Shown here: positions 24,338-31,552 of the stretch, piece by piece
How positions within the stretch are numbered: the stretch's first letter is position 1
Layout of the letters: every line of letters begins with the position of its first letter
From: Micromonospora sp. C95
GTDB lineage: Bacteria > Actinomycetota > Actinomycetes > Mycobacteriales > Micromonosporaceae
Assembly: GCF_018070465.1 (NCBI RefSeq)
Contig: NZ_JAGPXT010000010.1
Location: forward strand, 1-64,000
Direction: 5' to 3'
Length of the DNA stretch: 64,000 bases
Notes under the pieces: model-generated
Told to the model about the DNA's origin: nothing
The model's database searches: none
The model's input: only the letters and a program-made list of their open reading frames with translations
Translations under genes and position numbers: made by a program

Positions 24338-25708
24338 GTGGCGGAACGACTGATCGTCATCGGTGGGGATGCCGCCGGCATGTCGGCCGCCGCCCAGGCG
24401 CGTCGCCGCCAGGGTCCGGACGACCTGGAGATCATCGTGTTCGAACGGGGGCACTTCACCTCCTACTCGGCCTGCGGTATCCCGTACTGGATCAGCGGCC
24501 TGGTGACCGACCGGGAGCAGTTGGTGGCCCGGTCGCCGCAGACGCACCGCGAGGACTACGCCATCGACGTGCGGATTCGGCACGAGGTGGTCGGGATCGA
24601 CCTGGACCGCCGCGAGGTGATCGCCCGCGACCTGGACGGCGGCGGCGACGTCCGCGAGCCGTTCGACAATCTGATGTACGCCGCCGGGGCGGTGCCGAAG
24701 AAGCCGGCCTGGGCGGAAACCGACGCCGCCGGGGTGTTCGGGGTGCAGACCCTCGACGACGGTTCGGCGTTGCGCGGTTGGCTGGAGGCCGACCCGCGGC
24801 CCCGCCGGGCGGTGGTGGTCGGTGGCGGTTACATCGGTGTCGAGATGGCCGAGGCACTGGTCCGCCGGGGGCTGTCGGTCTCCCTGGTCGAGCGCGACGA
24901 GCAGCCGATGTCGACCGTCGACCCCGACATGGCGCGGCTGGTCACCGAGGCGATGCGCGGGCTGGGCGTGGACATCCGCACCGGCGTACAGGTCACCGGC
25001 CTGACGGAGCGCGACGGCCGGGTGAGCGAGGTGGTCACCGACGACGGGCCGATCCCGACCGACCTGGTGGTGCTCGGTCTCGGCGTACGCCCCAACACCG
25101 AGCTGGCCGCCGCCGCCGGCCTGCCGCTGGGACCGACCGGTGGGATCCGGGTGGACCGCCAGATGCGGGTGTCCGAGGTGCCCGGAGTGTGGGCCGCCGG
25201 GGACTGCGTGGAGACCCTGCACAGGGTGAGCGGCATGCCGGTGCACGTACCGCTCGGCACCCACGCCAACAAGCAGGGCCGGGTCGCCGGGATCAACATC
25301 GGCGGCGGGTACGCCACCTTCGCGGGGGTGATCGGCACGGCCGTGACCAAGGTGTGCGACCTGGAGGTGGGGCGCACCGGGCTGCGGGAGCGCGAGGCGC
25401 GGATGTCCGGGTTCGAGTTCGTCTCGGTGATCGCGGAGTCGACGAACCGGGCCGGCTACTACCCCGGTGCCCGGCTGATGACGGTGAAGCTGATCGCCGA
25501 GCGGCCGAGCGGGCGACTGCTCGGCGCCCAGATCGTCGGCTGGTCCGAGGCGGCGAAGCGGATCGACCCGCTGGCCGTGGCGCTGTGGAACAAGATGACG
25601 GTGGACGACATGACCGCCCTCGACCTCGGCTACGCCCCGCCGTACGCCCCGGTCTGGGATCCGGTGCTGGTCGCCGCCCGCAAGGCCGTGGACGCGCTCG
25701 CCCGCTGA
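24338..25708 (+). CDS. FAD-dependent disulfide reductase (CoA-disulfide-reductase-like)
   Basis: 456 residues from GTG 24338, preceded by AGAGGTGA. FAD-binding VIGGDAAGMSAA opens the protein; a single redox Cys is in SYSACGIPYWISG, as in CoA-disulfide reductases, NADH oxidases and peroxidases. The NAD(P) motif is VVGGGYIGVEMAEAL; VWAAGDC closes the FAD domain; the C-terminal dimerisation domain contains Tyr residues (GYAPPYAPVWDP) that assist thiol chemistry in this family. It reduces a low-molecular disulfide or oxidant with NAD(P)H. Operon with the upstream ligase suggests a joint role in thiol metabolism (inference). Confidence 0.9.
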   Translation: MAERLIVIGGDAAGMSAAAQARRRQGPDDLEIIVFERGHFTSYSACGIPYWISGLVTDREQLVARSPQTHREDYAIDVRIRHEVVGIDLDRREVIARDLDGGGDVREPFDNLMYAAGAVPKKPAWAETDAAGVFGVQTLDDGSALRGWLEADPRPRRAVVVGGGYIGVEMAEALVRRGLSVSLVERDEQPMSTVDPDMARLVTEAMRGLGVDIRTGVQVTGLTERDGRVSEVVTDDGPIPTDLVVLGLGVRPNTELAAAAGLPLGPTGGIRVDRQMRVSEVPGVWAAGDCVETLHRVSGMPVHVPLGTHANKQGRVAGINIGGGYATFAGVIGTAVTKVCDLEVGRTGLREREARMSGFEFVSVIAESTNRAGYYPGARLMTVKLIAERPSGRLLGAQIVGWSEAAKRIDPLAVALWNKMTVDDMTALDLGYAPPYAPVWDPVLVAARKAVDALAR

Positions 25709-25800
25709 CGCCGCCGAGGGCGCGAATTCTGTCGGTGCCGGGGGTTAGCGTAGGCGCGCCGCCCGGTCAGGGCCGACGCCAACCCCTCGGAGGAATCCCC

Positions 25801-27222
25801 ATGTCGCAGGAGACGACCTACCTCGAACTGTCCGAAGTGGACGGTGCGGCGCACAAGTTCTACGAGGTGGCGGTCGACGACACCACAATGACCGTGCGCT
25901 TCGGGCGGATCGGCGACCAGGGCCAGGTGAAGACCACCGGCTACCCCGACAACACGCGGGCCCGCGCCGCGGCGGCGAAGAAGATCGGCGAAAAGATCCG
26001 CAAGGGGTACGCCCCGGCGGTGCCCGGCGTACGCCAGAAGCGGGCCGTCTCCCGGCGGCAGATCGTCAGCACCCGCTCGACCGCCCGCACCGCCCCGGTG
26101 CTCTGGCGGTACGACTCCGGCGCGCCGGCCTTCGGCATCTTCGTCGACGGGCGCACCTGCATGGTGGGCAACGAGCGGGGTGTGATCACCACTCTCGACC
26201 ACGACGCCCGGGTGCTGGACCAGGTCCGCCTGCCCGACGGGGTCAAGTGCATCGTCGCCGACGACGCCTGGGTCTACGCCGGCTGCGACGACGGCAACGT
26301 CTACGACCTCTCCGGCAAGATCCCCCGGGTGGCGTACGCGATCGTCCCCGACATCGACATCTACTGGCTCGACATCCACGACGGCGTGCTGGGTGTCTCC
26401 GACGCCGACGGCGGGATCGCCGCCATCGACCACGAGGACGAGTTCCTCTGGCGGCGGGCCGGGCGCGGCCGGTCGGCCTGGATGGTGCGCTGCGACGCCG
26501 ACGCGGTCTACCACGGCGACTCGACCGGGGTGAGCGGCTACGACTGGCGCACCGGCCGCGAGCTGTGGCACACCCGCACCGGCTCGGTGCTCTTCGGCTG
26601 GCAGGAACGCGACGCCGTGTTCGCCGGCACCGCCACCCGCGAGGTGGTCCGGATCGGCAAGGACGGCCGGGCCGCCCGCAGCTACCGCGCCGACGCGCCG
26701 GTCTTCTCCTGCGCCACCGCCTCCGACGGCCGCTACGTCTTCGCCGGGGACAGCCAGTCCTCGATCTACTGCTTCGCCGCCGACGGCACCCGGCTGTGGA
26801 AGCTCGGCACCGGCTGCGGGTCGGCCTACTCCATGCAGTACCACGACCAGCGCCTCTACGTGGTGACCACCAGCGGCCACCTGGCCTGCATCGATGCCAG
26901 CGAGCCCGCGATCCGGGCGGCGGAGGCGGGCAGCGTCCCCGACGTGGTCGACGTCAAGGCGCCGGCCCGACTGCCCGAACCGGCCGCGGTCACCCAGGTG
27001 GAGGTCGTCGGCGACGCCCGTGACGGCGTGGTCGTCGAGTGCGTCGAGCAGGGCGGCCGGCTGCGGGTGCACGTGCTCTCCGGCGGCTACCACCGGAACT
27101 GGTCGGTGCAGTTTCCCAAGGGCATCCGCGAGCCGGGCGCGCGCTACCTGGTCACCGAGGTCCGCGAGTCCGGCCGGGGCGGCTTCTACCGCGCCTACGG
27201 CGACATCCGCCGCCTTGGCTGA
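25801..27222 (+). CDS. WGR-domain protein fused to a beta-propeller
   Basis: 473 residues; ATG 25801 follows GGAGGAA. Residues ~1-75 form a WGR domain (KFYEVAVDD, MTVRFGRIGDQGQ, ARAAAAKKIGEKIRKGY), a module that binds nucleic acid ends in PARP and MolR-type proteins. A basic linker (QKRAVSRRQI) leads to a ~370-residue repeat region with PQQ/WD-like blades, e.g. GCDDGNVYDLSGKIP, YHGDSTGVSGYDWRTG and FAGDSQSSIYCFAADG. It has no signal peptide, so it is cytoplasmic. No catalytic motif is evident. It has its own ribosome site and is followed by a repeat-rich gap. Function unknown; a sensor or scaffold is possible. Confidence 0.82.
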   Translation: MSQETTYLELSEVDGAAHKFYEVAVDDTTMTVRFGRIGDQGQVKTTGYPDNTRARAAAAKKIGEKIRKGYAPAVPGVRQKRAVSRRQIVSTRSTARTAPVLWRYDSGAPAFGIFVDGRTCMVGNERGVITTLDHDARVLDQVRLPDGVKCIVADDAWVYAGCDDGNVYDLSGKIPRVAYAIVPDIDIYWLDIHDGVLGVSDADGGIAAIDHEDEFLWRRAGRGRSAWMVRCDADAVYHGDSTGVSGYDWRTGRELWHTRTGSVLFGWQERDAVFAGTATREVVRIGKDGRAARSYRADAPVFSCATASDGRYVFAGDSQSSIYCFAADGTRLWKLGTGCGSAYSMQYHDQRLYVVTTSGHLACIDASEPAIRAAEAGSVPDVVDVKAPARLPEPAAVTQVEVVGDARDGVVVECVEQGGRLRVHVLSGGYHRNWSVQFPKGIREPGARYLVTEVRESGRGGFYRAYGDIRRLG

Positions 27223-27247
27223 TCCCGATCGCGCGCGTGACCCCGCC

Positions 27248-27283
27248 GTGCGGCTGATCCCGGTCGTGCGGCTGATCCCGGTC
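27248..27283. repeat. Two 18-bp direct repeats
   Basis: GTGCGGCTGATCCCGGTC occurs twice head-to-tail (27248-27265, 27266-27283); a partial, degenerate copy (GGCTGATCCCGATC) precedes it at the end of the WGR gene. Confidence 0.85.
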
Positions 27284-27308
27284 GTGCCGTTGGCCAGGCC
27301 CGGCCTGG

Positions 27309-27456
27309 GGCCGTTGTGACGGTGCCGCAGCACCCGGGCCGTTGTGACGGTGCCGCAGCACCCGGGCCGGTGTGACGGTGCCGCAGCACTCGGCCCGGGC
27401 CGGTGTGACAGTGCCGCAGCACTCGGCCCGGGCGGTTGTGACGGTGCCGCCGCGCC
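27309..27456. repeat. Tandem minisatellite, 28/33-bp units
   Basis: Five units share the core TGTGACGGTGCCGCAGCAC: two of 28 bp (27309-27336, 27337-27364), two of 33 bp (27365-27397, 27398-27430, the second with one change in the core) and a partial end unit (27431-27456). The longer units contain an extra CGGCC segment. It ends 15 bp before the kinase-like gene. Confidence 0.85.
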
Positions 27457-27471
27457 GGTCACCATGAGCCG

Positions 27472-28344
27472 GTGACCGGCGCACTGCGACTCCCCGATGG
27501 CTTGGCCTGGCTTCGCGACGTGGCGGGGGGCCCAGAGTGGTTGGCCGATCTGCCGGACCGGTTGGCCGCCTGCGTCCGCCGCTGGTCGCTGCGGGCCGGA
27601 CCACCCTTCGGGTACGCCTGCGCTTCCCTGGCGCTGCCGGCCGAGCTGCCGGACGGCACCCGGGCGGTGCTCAAGGTGCAGTTTCCCGACGCGGAGAGCG
27701 AGCACGAGGCGACCGCGCTGCGTCGCTGGGACGGCGACGGGGCGGTCCGGCTGCTCGCCCACGATCCCGACCTGCGGGCCCTGCTGGTGGAGCGCTGCGA
27801 CCCCGGCACACCGCTGCACGCGGTACCGCTCGACGAGGCGCTCGACGCCGTGGTGGCGCTGCTCCCCCGCCTCTGGGTACCGGCCGGTCAGCCGTTCCTG
27901 CCGTTGGCGGAGGCCGCCGCCGGGTGGGCGTGCCGGCTGCCGGTCAAGTGGGAACGGGCCGGGCGACCGTACGAGCGGCGGCTTGTCGACGCCGCGCTCG
28001 ACCAGCTCGGCGGGTTGGCCGGCAGCCAGGGCGAGCAGGTCCTGGTCAACCAGGACCTGCACGCCGCCAACGTGCTGCGCGCCGAACGCGAGCCGTGGTT
28101 GGTGATCGACCCGAAGCCGCTTGTCGGCGAGCGGGAGTTCTCGGTGGTGGCGATGGTGCGCGGCACCGAGCTGGGCCACTCCCGGGCGGCCGTCCGCCAC
28201 CGCCTGGACCGGCTCAGCGCCGAGCTGGGGCTGGACCGCGACCGGGTCCGGGGCTGGACGATCGGCCAGACAATGGCCTGGAGCATCGACGGCGACCAGG
28301 TCTTCCCCGACCACGCCGACGTGGTCCGCTGGCTCCTCGACTGA
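27472..28344 (+). CDS. Aminoglycoside/hydroxyurea antibiotic phosphotransferase-like kinase
   Basis: 290 residues from GTG 27472. The kinase-like fold shows the ATP-Lys in AVLKVQFP, the catalytic-loop motif VNQDLHAANVL (His-x-Asp-like loop with Asn) and the metal Asp in VIDPKPLVGE. These match the APH(6)/hydroxyurea kinase family, to which streptomycin 6-phosphotransferases belong. Most chromosomal members have unknown substrates. A tandem-repeat array lies directly upstream and a nested hairpin terminator directly downstream. Confidence 0.85.
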   Translation: MTGALRLPDGLAWLRDVAGGPEWLADLPDRLAACVRRWSLRAGPPFGYACASLALPAELPDGTRAVLKVQFPDAESEHEATALRRWDGDGAVRLLAHDPDLRALLVERCDPGTPLHAVPLDEALDAVVALLPRLWVPAGQPFLPLAEAAAGWACRLPVKWERAGRPYERRLVDAALDQLGGLAGSQGEQVLVNQDLHAANVLRAEREPWLVIDPKPLVGEREFSVVAMVRGTELGHSRAAVRHRLDRLSAELGLDRDRVRGWTIGQTMAWSIDGDQVFPDHADVVRWLLD

Positions 28345-28360
28345 GGTGGCATCTCGGTCA

Positions 28361-28408
28361 GATCTTGGTCGAGCACGGCCCCCTGGAGGGCCGTTCCGGA
28401 CCAAGATC
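28361..28408. terminator. Nested hairpin terminator
   Basis: Outer arms GATCTTGGTC (28361-28370) and GACCAAGATC (28399-28408) flank inner arms CGGCCC/GGGCCG (28376-28381, 28388-28393). It lies between convergent genes and serves both. Confidence 0.7.
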
Positions 28409-28421
28409 CACGCCGGTCGGG

Positions 28422-29228
28422 TCAGGACTGGCAGGTGGGGCACCAGTAGAGGTTGCGGGCGGTGATGGTGCCTCGGCTGATCAGGGTGCGGCAGACGTGG
28501 CAGGGCTGGCCGGGGCGGCGGTAGACGTACACCTCTCCGCCGTGGCGGTCGACGCGGGCCGGACGGCCCATCGCCTCGGGCAGGTGGGTGGGGCGGACGG
28601 TGTCGATCCGGCCGGTGCCGACCGCGAGCGTCATCAGCTCGACCAGGTCGGCCCAGAGCACCTGCCACCCGGCCCGGGTCAGCTCCCGGCCGGGCAGCCT
28701 CGGCGACAGACCGGCGCGGAACAGCGCCTCGGTCACGAAGATCAGACCGGTGCCGGCCACCACCGCCTGATCCAGCAGCAGCGCCGCCAGCGGCGTCACG
28801 CTGCGCGAGATCCGGGCGTACGCCCGCTCCGGATCAGCGTCGGCGCGCAGCGGATCCGGTCCGAGTCGGGCCCGCAGCGCGGCCACCTCGGGCGGGCTGA
28901 GCAGTTCGCAGGCGGTCGGTCCGCGCAGGTCGAGCCAGTGCTGGTCACTTGTCAGCCGTAGCCGGATCTGGCCCACCGGCTCCGGCGGCTCACCGGCGCC
29001 GTCGGTGACCTTGCCATAGAGGCCGAGGTGTACGTGCAGCGTCAGCTCACCGGCGTAGTGGTGCAGCAGGTGCTTGCCGTACGCCTCGGTGCCGTCCAGC
29101 ACCGTGCCGGAGATCATGGCGGCACCGTCGGCGAAGCGGCCCTGGGGGCTGGCGGCGTGCACCTTGTCCCCGGCGAACAGCTCGGCGTGCCGGGCCGCCA
29201 GGCGATGAATCGTGTGTCCCTCTGGCAC
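28422..29228 (-). CDS. Fpg/Nei-family DNA glycosylase
   Basis: 268 residues from GTG 29228. The N-terminus PEGHTIHRLA has the catalytic Pro2 and Glu3 after Met removal; PEGHT is typical of the endonuclease VIII (Nei) branch of actinobacteria. Lys in YGKHLLHH matches the conserved AP-lyase region residue. The H2TH domain is around residues 135-200, and a C-terminal zinc finger has CHVC and CPTC. It removes oxidised bases and cleaves the abasic strand. The start appears leaderless. Confidence 0.92.
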   Translation of the reverse strand: MPEGHTIHRLAARHAELFAGDKVHAASPQGRFADGAAMISGTVLDGTEAYGKHLLHHYAGELTLHVHLGLYGKVTDGAGEPPEPVGQIRLRLTSDQHWLDLRGPTACELLSPPEVAALRARLGPDPLRADADPERAYARISRSVTPLAALLLDQAVVAGTGLIFVTEALFRAGLSPRLPGRELTRAGWQVLWADLVELMTLAVGTGRIDTVRPTHLPEAMGRPARVDRHGGEVYVYRRPGQPCHVCRTLISRGTITARNLYWCPTCQS

Positions 29229-29235
29229 GGCGCCA

Positions 29236-29241
29236 AGCGTA
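29236..29241 (-). promoter_or_regulatory. Leaderless-type -10 element TACGCT
   Basis: On the minus strand the hexamer ends 7 nt before GTG 29228 of the Nei/Fpg gene, with no ribosome site between. Confidence 0.5.
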
Positions 29242-29374
29242 GCCAGCGGATGGCGCAGCAGTCTCCGGCCGGCCGGTGTCCGCCGCGTCCACCACCTGCA
29301 CGATCGCCACCCTCGACAGCGCCGCGTGGCAGCGCGGGCCGGGCCACCGGCTTCCGCACCCGCCGCGTGGGGTG

Positions 29375-29572
29375 TCAGCGTGTGTCGCGTCGCACCTCGG
29401 CGACGAAGGCTGCCCAGGCTGGCGGGGCGATGGTGAGCACCGGGCCGTGCGGGTCCTTGCTGTCGCGGACGGCCACCACGCCGGGCAGATTGTCGGCCAC
29501 CTCGACGCAGTCGCCGCCGCTGCCGCCGCTGCGGCTGCTCGTGCGCCAGACGGCACCGGCAAGATCAGGCAT
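29375..29572 (-). CDS. DUF397 protein
   Basis: 65 residues from ATG 29572. WRTSSRSGGSGGDCVEVAD near the N-terminus and VRDSKDPHGPVL are the DUF397 signature. DUF397 proteins are encoded beside XRE/DUF5753 regulators in many actinomycetes and influence development or act as partner proteins (BldB/WhiJ-type systems). The gene overlaps the 3' end of the truncated DUF5753 gene by 8 bp, the normal coupling for this pair. Confidence 0.9.
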   Translation of the reverse strand: MPDLAGAVWRTSSRSGGSGGDCVEVADNLPGVVAVRDSKDPHGPVLTIAPPAWAAFVAEVRRDTR

Positions 29573-30140
29573 GATGCTCCTCGATGATCGTCTGGACGAG
29601 TTTCTCCGATTCTGCCGCATCCGGCGCGAGCGTTTCCAGGTCGGACCAGACGTGCTCGAAGGCGGCCACCTCCGCCGGCTTGTCGAGGTAGAGCGCACCG
29701 GTGATGTTCTCCAGGTAGACGGTGGTCGGCTCGGTCGACGCCCGGCCGAGCGGGCGCGGGAAGTCCAGCAGGACGAACGTGCCGGTCTCGCAGGCCAGCG
29801 GCGGGCCGGCGGCCAGCGGCAGCACCCGCAGCGAGACGGTCGGCAGCGCGGCGACGTCGAGCAGGTGGCGCAACTGCTCGACCATCGCCCGGCGGTCGGG
29901 GATGGTGCGGCGCAGCACGGCCTCGCTCAGCACCACCTTGAGCGTGGGCGCGCTGGGCAGCCGGCGGACCAGGATGTGCTGACGCTGGAGGCGTACCGCG
30001 ACCAGTTTCTCCCGCTCATCGACCGTCATCGTCGGGTTCTTGCGGCGGAACAGTTCGGTGGCGTATTCCCGGGTCTGGAGCAGCCACTGTCTCCTCTCGC
30101 CGATCTTGCAGTTATGGTCGTTGATATGTCCCATTGACAT
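29565..30140 (-). pseudogene. DUF5753 regulator lacking its HTH domain
   Basis: The DUF5753 domain runs from WLLQTREYATELF to LVQTIIEEHHA (~180 residues) and ends at 29565. Full-length relatives have an N-terminal XRE helix-turn-helix of ~80 residues, then the (P)GLLQT motif. Here the homology stops a few codons before LLQT, exactly where a long palindrome (30093-30177) begins, and no HTH coding sequence is found upstream. ATG 30140 or 30134, inside the palindrome, could still start a 189-191 residue remnant. The gene is most likely broken, or encodes a regulator domain without DNA binding. Confidence 0.7.
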
Positions 30141-30177
30141 GCTTTGTCGCGACCAAAAGTGCAAGATCGGCGAGAGG
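30093..30177. repeat. 85-bp palindromic element at the DUF5753 break point
   Basis: Perfect 18-bp outer arms (30093-30110 and 30160-30177, CCTCTCGCCGATCTTGCA and complement), a second 5-bp stem GGTCG/CGACC (30116-30120, 30150-30154) and a third, ATGTC/GACAT (30126-30130, 30136-30140). It resembles the element at 61506-61573, sharing the GATCTTGCACTT-N-TGGTCG end when read on the minus strand. Confidence 0.8.
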
Positions 30178-30216
30178 TGGGGCGGGGGTGGGGTGTTGGT
30201 GGGGTGGGGGGTGGGT
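30178..30216 (+). other. G-quadruplex-forming run
   Basis: Six G-runs of 3-6 bases separated by 1-7 nt (GGGG-c-GGGGG-t-GGGG-tgttggt-GGGG-t-GGGGGG-t-GGG) lie 75 nt upstream of the gene at 30291, on its coding strand, next to the palindrome. Confidence 0.6.
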
Positions 30217-30290
30217 AACTGCGAGGTGTTGTGGCGTGGCTGGCGATACGGGGCTGGTGCCGCCGTCCACGCATCGATCAGGAGGTGAAG

Positions 30291-31199
30291 ATGATGAAGT
30301 TTCCTTCGCTGTTGCGCCGGGACGAATCGGCGGCGCCGACGGACGACGAGCGCGGCCGTACCGGGACGGTCGCCACCGACACCCGCAGCGGCGCGCGATC
30401 CGACGTCGCGGACAGCACCGACGGCAGCACCGGGCAGCGCCGAACGTCGTCCGGCAACACCGTCGTCACCGGTCGGACTACCGCCGGCCGGAGCGCCGGC
30501 CCGGACACCGACCGGGCGGCTCCCCAACCTGACGCGGAGCGGGCCGCCGAGGCCCGAGCCGCCACCGCCCGCTCCACCGTGCACGGTTCCCGCAGCGCCC
30601 GAGCCGCCGCCACCGGAACCACCGACCGCGACCGGACCACCGAGGACAAGCACAGCACCGACCTCGACCGCACCGCGGACCGAGACCGGACCGCCGACGA
30701 CAAGCACGCCACCGACCTCGACCGCACCGCTGCGGCCGACCGGGCCGTCGACGCGGACCGCCGTGGCGACCGGGACCGGATCGCCGGCACCGTCGACCAG
30801 GACCGCAGCGTCGACGACGACCGGACCGCCGACGGTGCAGCCAGCCGGGACGTGCCGCCGGCACCGGTCGGTCCGCGACCCCGGGCCAGCCTGCTGGCCA
30901 CGCTCGGTCTGATCGTCGGCGTCGGCAGCGTCCTGTTCGTGCTGACCGGCGCCCTCGCCGGGTACGGCATCGCGCTGGGCACGGTCGGGGCGGTGCTCGC
31001 CGTGCTCGGACTGATGGCCACCCGTCGGCGGCACATCGCCGGCAAGTCCGACGCCCTGCTGGGCATCGCCTTCGGACTCGGGGCGGTGGTCCTGGGCGTG
31101 CTCGCGATGACCGGTCAGTACGACTGGCCGACCACCGATGGGGACACCGTGGTCCGCTTCCGTGAGTGGCTTGATTCACAGTTTGTGGATCGCCTGTAG
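30291..31199 (+). CDS. Membrane protein with charged low-complexity N-terminal region
   Basis: 302 residues from ATG 30291, after a perfect AGGAGG site. Residues ~1-205 are low-complexity and rich in Asp, Arg, Thr and Ala, with degenerate repeats of the type DRDRTTEDKHSTDLDRTA/DRDRTADDKHATDLDRTA at ~125-160. This part should be disordered and cytoplasmic. Two to three hydrophobic helices follow (~203-225, ~228-245 and ~257-277), then a short tail. The helical end resembles DUF4190-type small membrane proteins, but no firm family can be named. Confidence 0.75.
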   Translation: MMKFPSLLRRDESAAPTDDERGRTGTVATDTRSGARSDVADSTDGSTGQRRTSSGNTVVTGRTTAGRSAGPDTDRAAPQPDAERAAEARAATARSTVHGSRSARAAATGTTDRDRTTEDKHSTDLDRTADRDRTADDKHATDLDRTAAADRAVDADRRGDRDRIAGTVDQDRSVDDDRTADGAASRDVPPAPVGPRPRASLLATLGLIVGVGSVLFVLTGALAGYGIALGTVGAVLAVLGLMATRRRHIAGKSDALLGIAFGLGAVVLGVLAMTGQYDWPTTDGDTVVRFREWLDSQFVDRL

Positions 31200-31300
31200 C
31201 GGGCACCTTTCGCCCCGCCGGTGGTTCACCGGTGCCGGTCGGTGCGGAACCGACCGTAGCCCGATCAGATCTGGTGGTTCACCAGCCGGGCGCACACGCT

Positions 31301-31331
31301 CGTCAGGGGCGGCGATTCGCCGCCCCTGACG
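31301..31331. terminator. Compact hairpin terminator
   Basis: Perfect 14-bp stem CGTCAGGGGCGGCG with a 3-nt loop (att), 100 bp after the preceding stop. Confidence 0.7.
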
Positions 31332-31552
31332 TATGCCCGGGCCAGTTTCTGCCGCGCAGAACTCGCCCGGTCTGCCGGTCCGCGAGTCATTCGCAACGAA
31401 TCTGCGCCACTCGGGTGCCATACGCAACGATCCGCCACTGAATGCAAGGGTTCGCGGTGGATCCTGCCGGTCGAGCCCGCATACCGTTGAGCCACGGCGC
31501 CAGCCCGTGGGCCGACGGTGGCCGGGCGCGCCCGAGGCTTGGAGCAGGACAC
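31332..31552 (+). promoter_or_regulatory. Upstream region of ddaH-rocD with repeated motif
   Basis: CGCAACGA occurs at 31392-31399 and 31423-31430, 31 bp (about three helical turns) apart; both are followed by related sequence ending in CCACT. The first lies in a perfect inverted repeat ATTCG-caa-CGAAT (31389-31401). Spaced sites of this kind fit an Lrp/AsnC-type regulator. No coding region seen. Confidence 0.45.

Noticed and set aside
27248..27456. Possible CRISPR array
   Set aside because: Units are directly adjacent with no unique spacers, and no cas gene is present; it is a plain tandem repeat.
25630..28668. A 1012-codon open frame on the minus strand
   Set aside because: It runs antisense to the flavoprotein end, the WGR gene, the repeat array and the kinase-like gene. 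Its product is rich in Gly, Asp, Val, His and Arg without recognisable domains, as expected of a shadow frame in GC-rich DNA.
29565..31034. Full-length 489-codon DUF5753 protein
   Set aside because: Upstream of ~30140 the frame is antisense to the membrane protein gene at 30291 and has no XRE helix-turn-helix; the apparent length is accidental.
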